DNA from: Methanosaeta sp. UBA80
GTDB taxonomy: Archaea; Halobacteriota; Methanosarcinia; Methanotrichales; Methanotrichaceae
Assembly: GCA_002505805.1 (NCBI GenBank)
Contig: DAWB01000239.1
Location: forward strand, 1 to 5,813
Length of the DNA stretch: 5,813 bases
Direction: 5' to 3'
This document shows positions 5,611 through 5,813 of the stretch, in pieces (position 1 is the stretch's first letter; each line of letters opens with the position of its first letter). The notes under the pieces were generated by a model that was not told where the DNA came from, did no database searches, and saw only the letters and a list, made by a program, of their open reading frames with translations. The translations under genes and the position numbers were made by a program.

Positions 5611-5635
5611 GGCTTTGCTGCAAGCCTATAATTTT
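5611..5635 (+). terminator. Possible terminator of the symporter/82-aa transcript
   Basis: GGCTT (5611-5615) can pair with AAGCC (5622-5626) over a 6-base loop, followed by TATAATTTT. The stem is short, but it lies 28 bases after the stop of the last plus-strand gene and before the convergent gene. Confidence 0.3.
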
Positions 5636-5651
5636 GACGGATAAAATGTGG

Positions 5652-5691
5652 AAAAAATGTGAACTCTTGGGCTGCAATCAGAGCCCAAGGG
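5652..5691 (-). terminator. Hairpin and T-run ending the right-edge minus-strand gene
   Basis: On the minus strand AGCCCAAG (5673-5666) follows its inverted copy CTTGGGCT (5689-5682) over an 8-base loop, and the stem may extend by a G-T and a C-G pair. It is followed by TTCACA and TTTTTT (5657-5652), then a second T4 run. The stem overlaps the last codons and stop (TGA at 5680-5678) of the minus-strand gene. The hairpin could also act on plus-strand transcripts, though no T-run lies on that side. Confidence 0.5.
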
Positions 5692-5813
5692 TGGGATTGA
5701 TCCCCAGAACGAATACTACCACGAAATATAGTGCATTCAATACCAGGCCTAATGGCACTCCCAGCTTGGCCCACTCGCTGGAGGTGATGCCCAGCTTTCC
5801 GGCGGAGATGATA
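5678..5813 (-). CDS. C-terminal 44 residues of a probable membrane transporter (runs off the right edge)
   Basis: The minus strand is open from the window edge to TGA at 5678-5680. The last 44 residues contain AGKLGITSSEWAKLGVPLG, then a membrane helix LVLNALYFVVVFVLG, and end NPTLGL. A short amphipathic segment with a Trp-Ala-Lys-Leu-Gly-Val-Pro-Leu pattern followed by one final helix is how many ion-transporter-superfamily proteins end (SLC13/DASS anion permeases, ArsB-like), so that is the best guess. With so little sequence the substrate and subfamily cannot be given. The gene converges on the 82-aa gene with about 95 bases between the stops, and a hairpin with a T-run lies at its end. 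Confidence 0.6.
   Translation of the reverse strand, partial: IISAGKLGITSSEWAKLGVPLGLVLNALYFVVVFVLGINPTLGL

Noticed and set aside
5463..5774. A minus-strand open frame of 103 codons at the right end
   Set aside because: It overlaps both the 82-aa membrane protein and, in another frame, the better-supported C-terminus of the right-edge transporter, and crosses the hairpin at 5664-5691.

Overview
The window looks like chromosomal DNA from a methanogenic archaeon, probably of the Methanosarcinales and possibly Methanothrix-like. The clues are archaeal TATA-type promoters, oligo-T 3' ends, frequent AGG/AGA and ATA codons, a tightly overlapped trpD-trpF-trpE cluster, and an EF-Tu-related protein without GTPase motifs that I associate with methanogens. 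The species assignment is an inference. No mobile element, CRISPR array, tRNA or rRNA was seen, and no gene-free stretch exceeds 300 bases.

Left part, minus strand (1-2203): a tryptophan biosynthesis operon read right to left, trpD, trpF, then trpE, which is cut by the left edge. trpD and trpF overlap by 4 bases (ATGA) and trpF and trpE by 19 bases. A TATA box lies about 50 bases upstream of the trpD GTG start. Between them, covering the predicted transcription start, is an inverted repeat TGTACT-N14-AGTACA. Its half-sites resemble the TGTACA 'TRP box' bound by the TrpY repressor of Methanothermobacter.

Middle part (2279-2874): a short unrecognised minus-strand gene (92 aa) with its own promoter, a good Shine-Dalgarno sequence and a T-rich 3' end. 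The spacer on its upstream side holds the divergent promoter of the next gene and a doubtful cysteine-containing short ORF.

Right part, plus strand (2893-5582): an EF-Tu-like protein with a degenerate GTPase domain, a sodium:solute symporter (SSS family) that has a strong Shine-Dalgarno sequence but no ATG, GTG or TTG at the expected start, and an 82-aa protein with two membrane helices whose start codon lies in the 3' arm of a 12-bp hairpin. At the right edge a convergent minus-strand gene ends. Only its last 44 residues are visible and they look like the C-terminus of a membrane transporter. Hairpins and T-runs between the two converging units probably end transcription.

The trp genes form one pathway unit: anthranilate synthase, then phosphoribosyl transfer, then isomerisation. 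The genes on the right show no clear shared pathway. The points most worth a second look are the trp operator candidate, the missing symporter start codon, the GTPase-dead EF-Tu paralogue and the hairpin over the small membrane protein's start.
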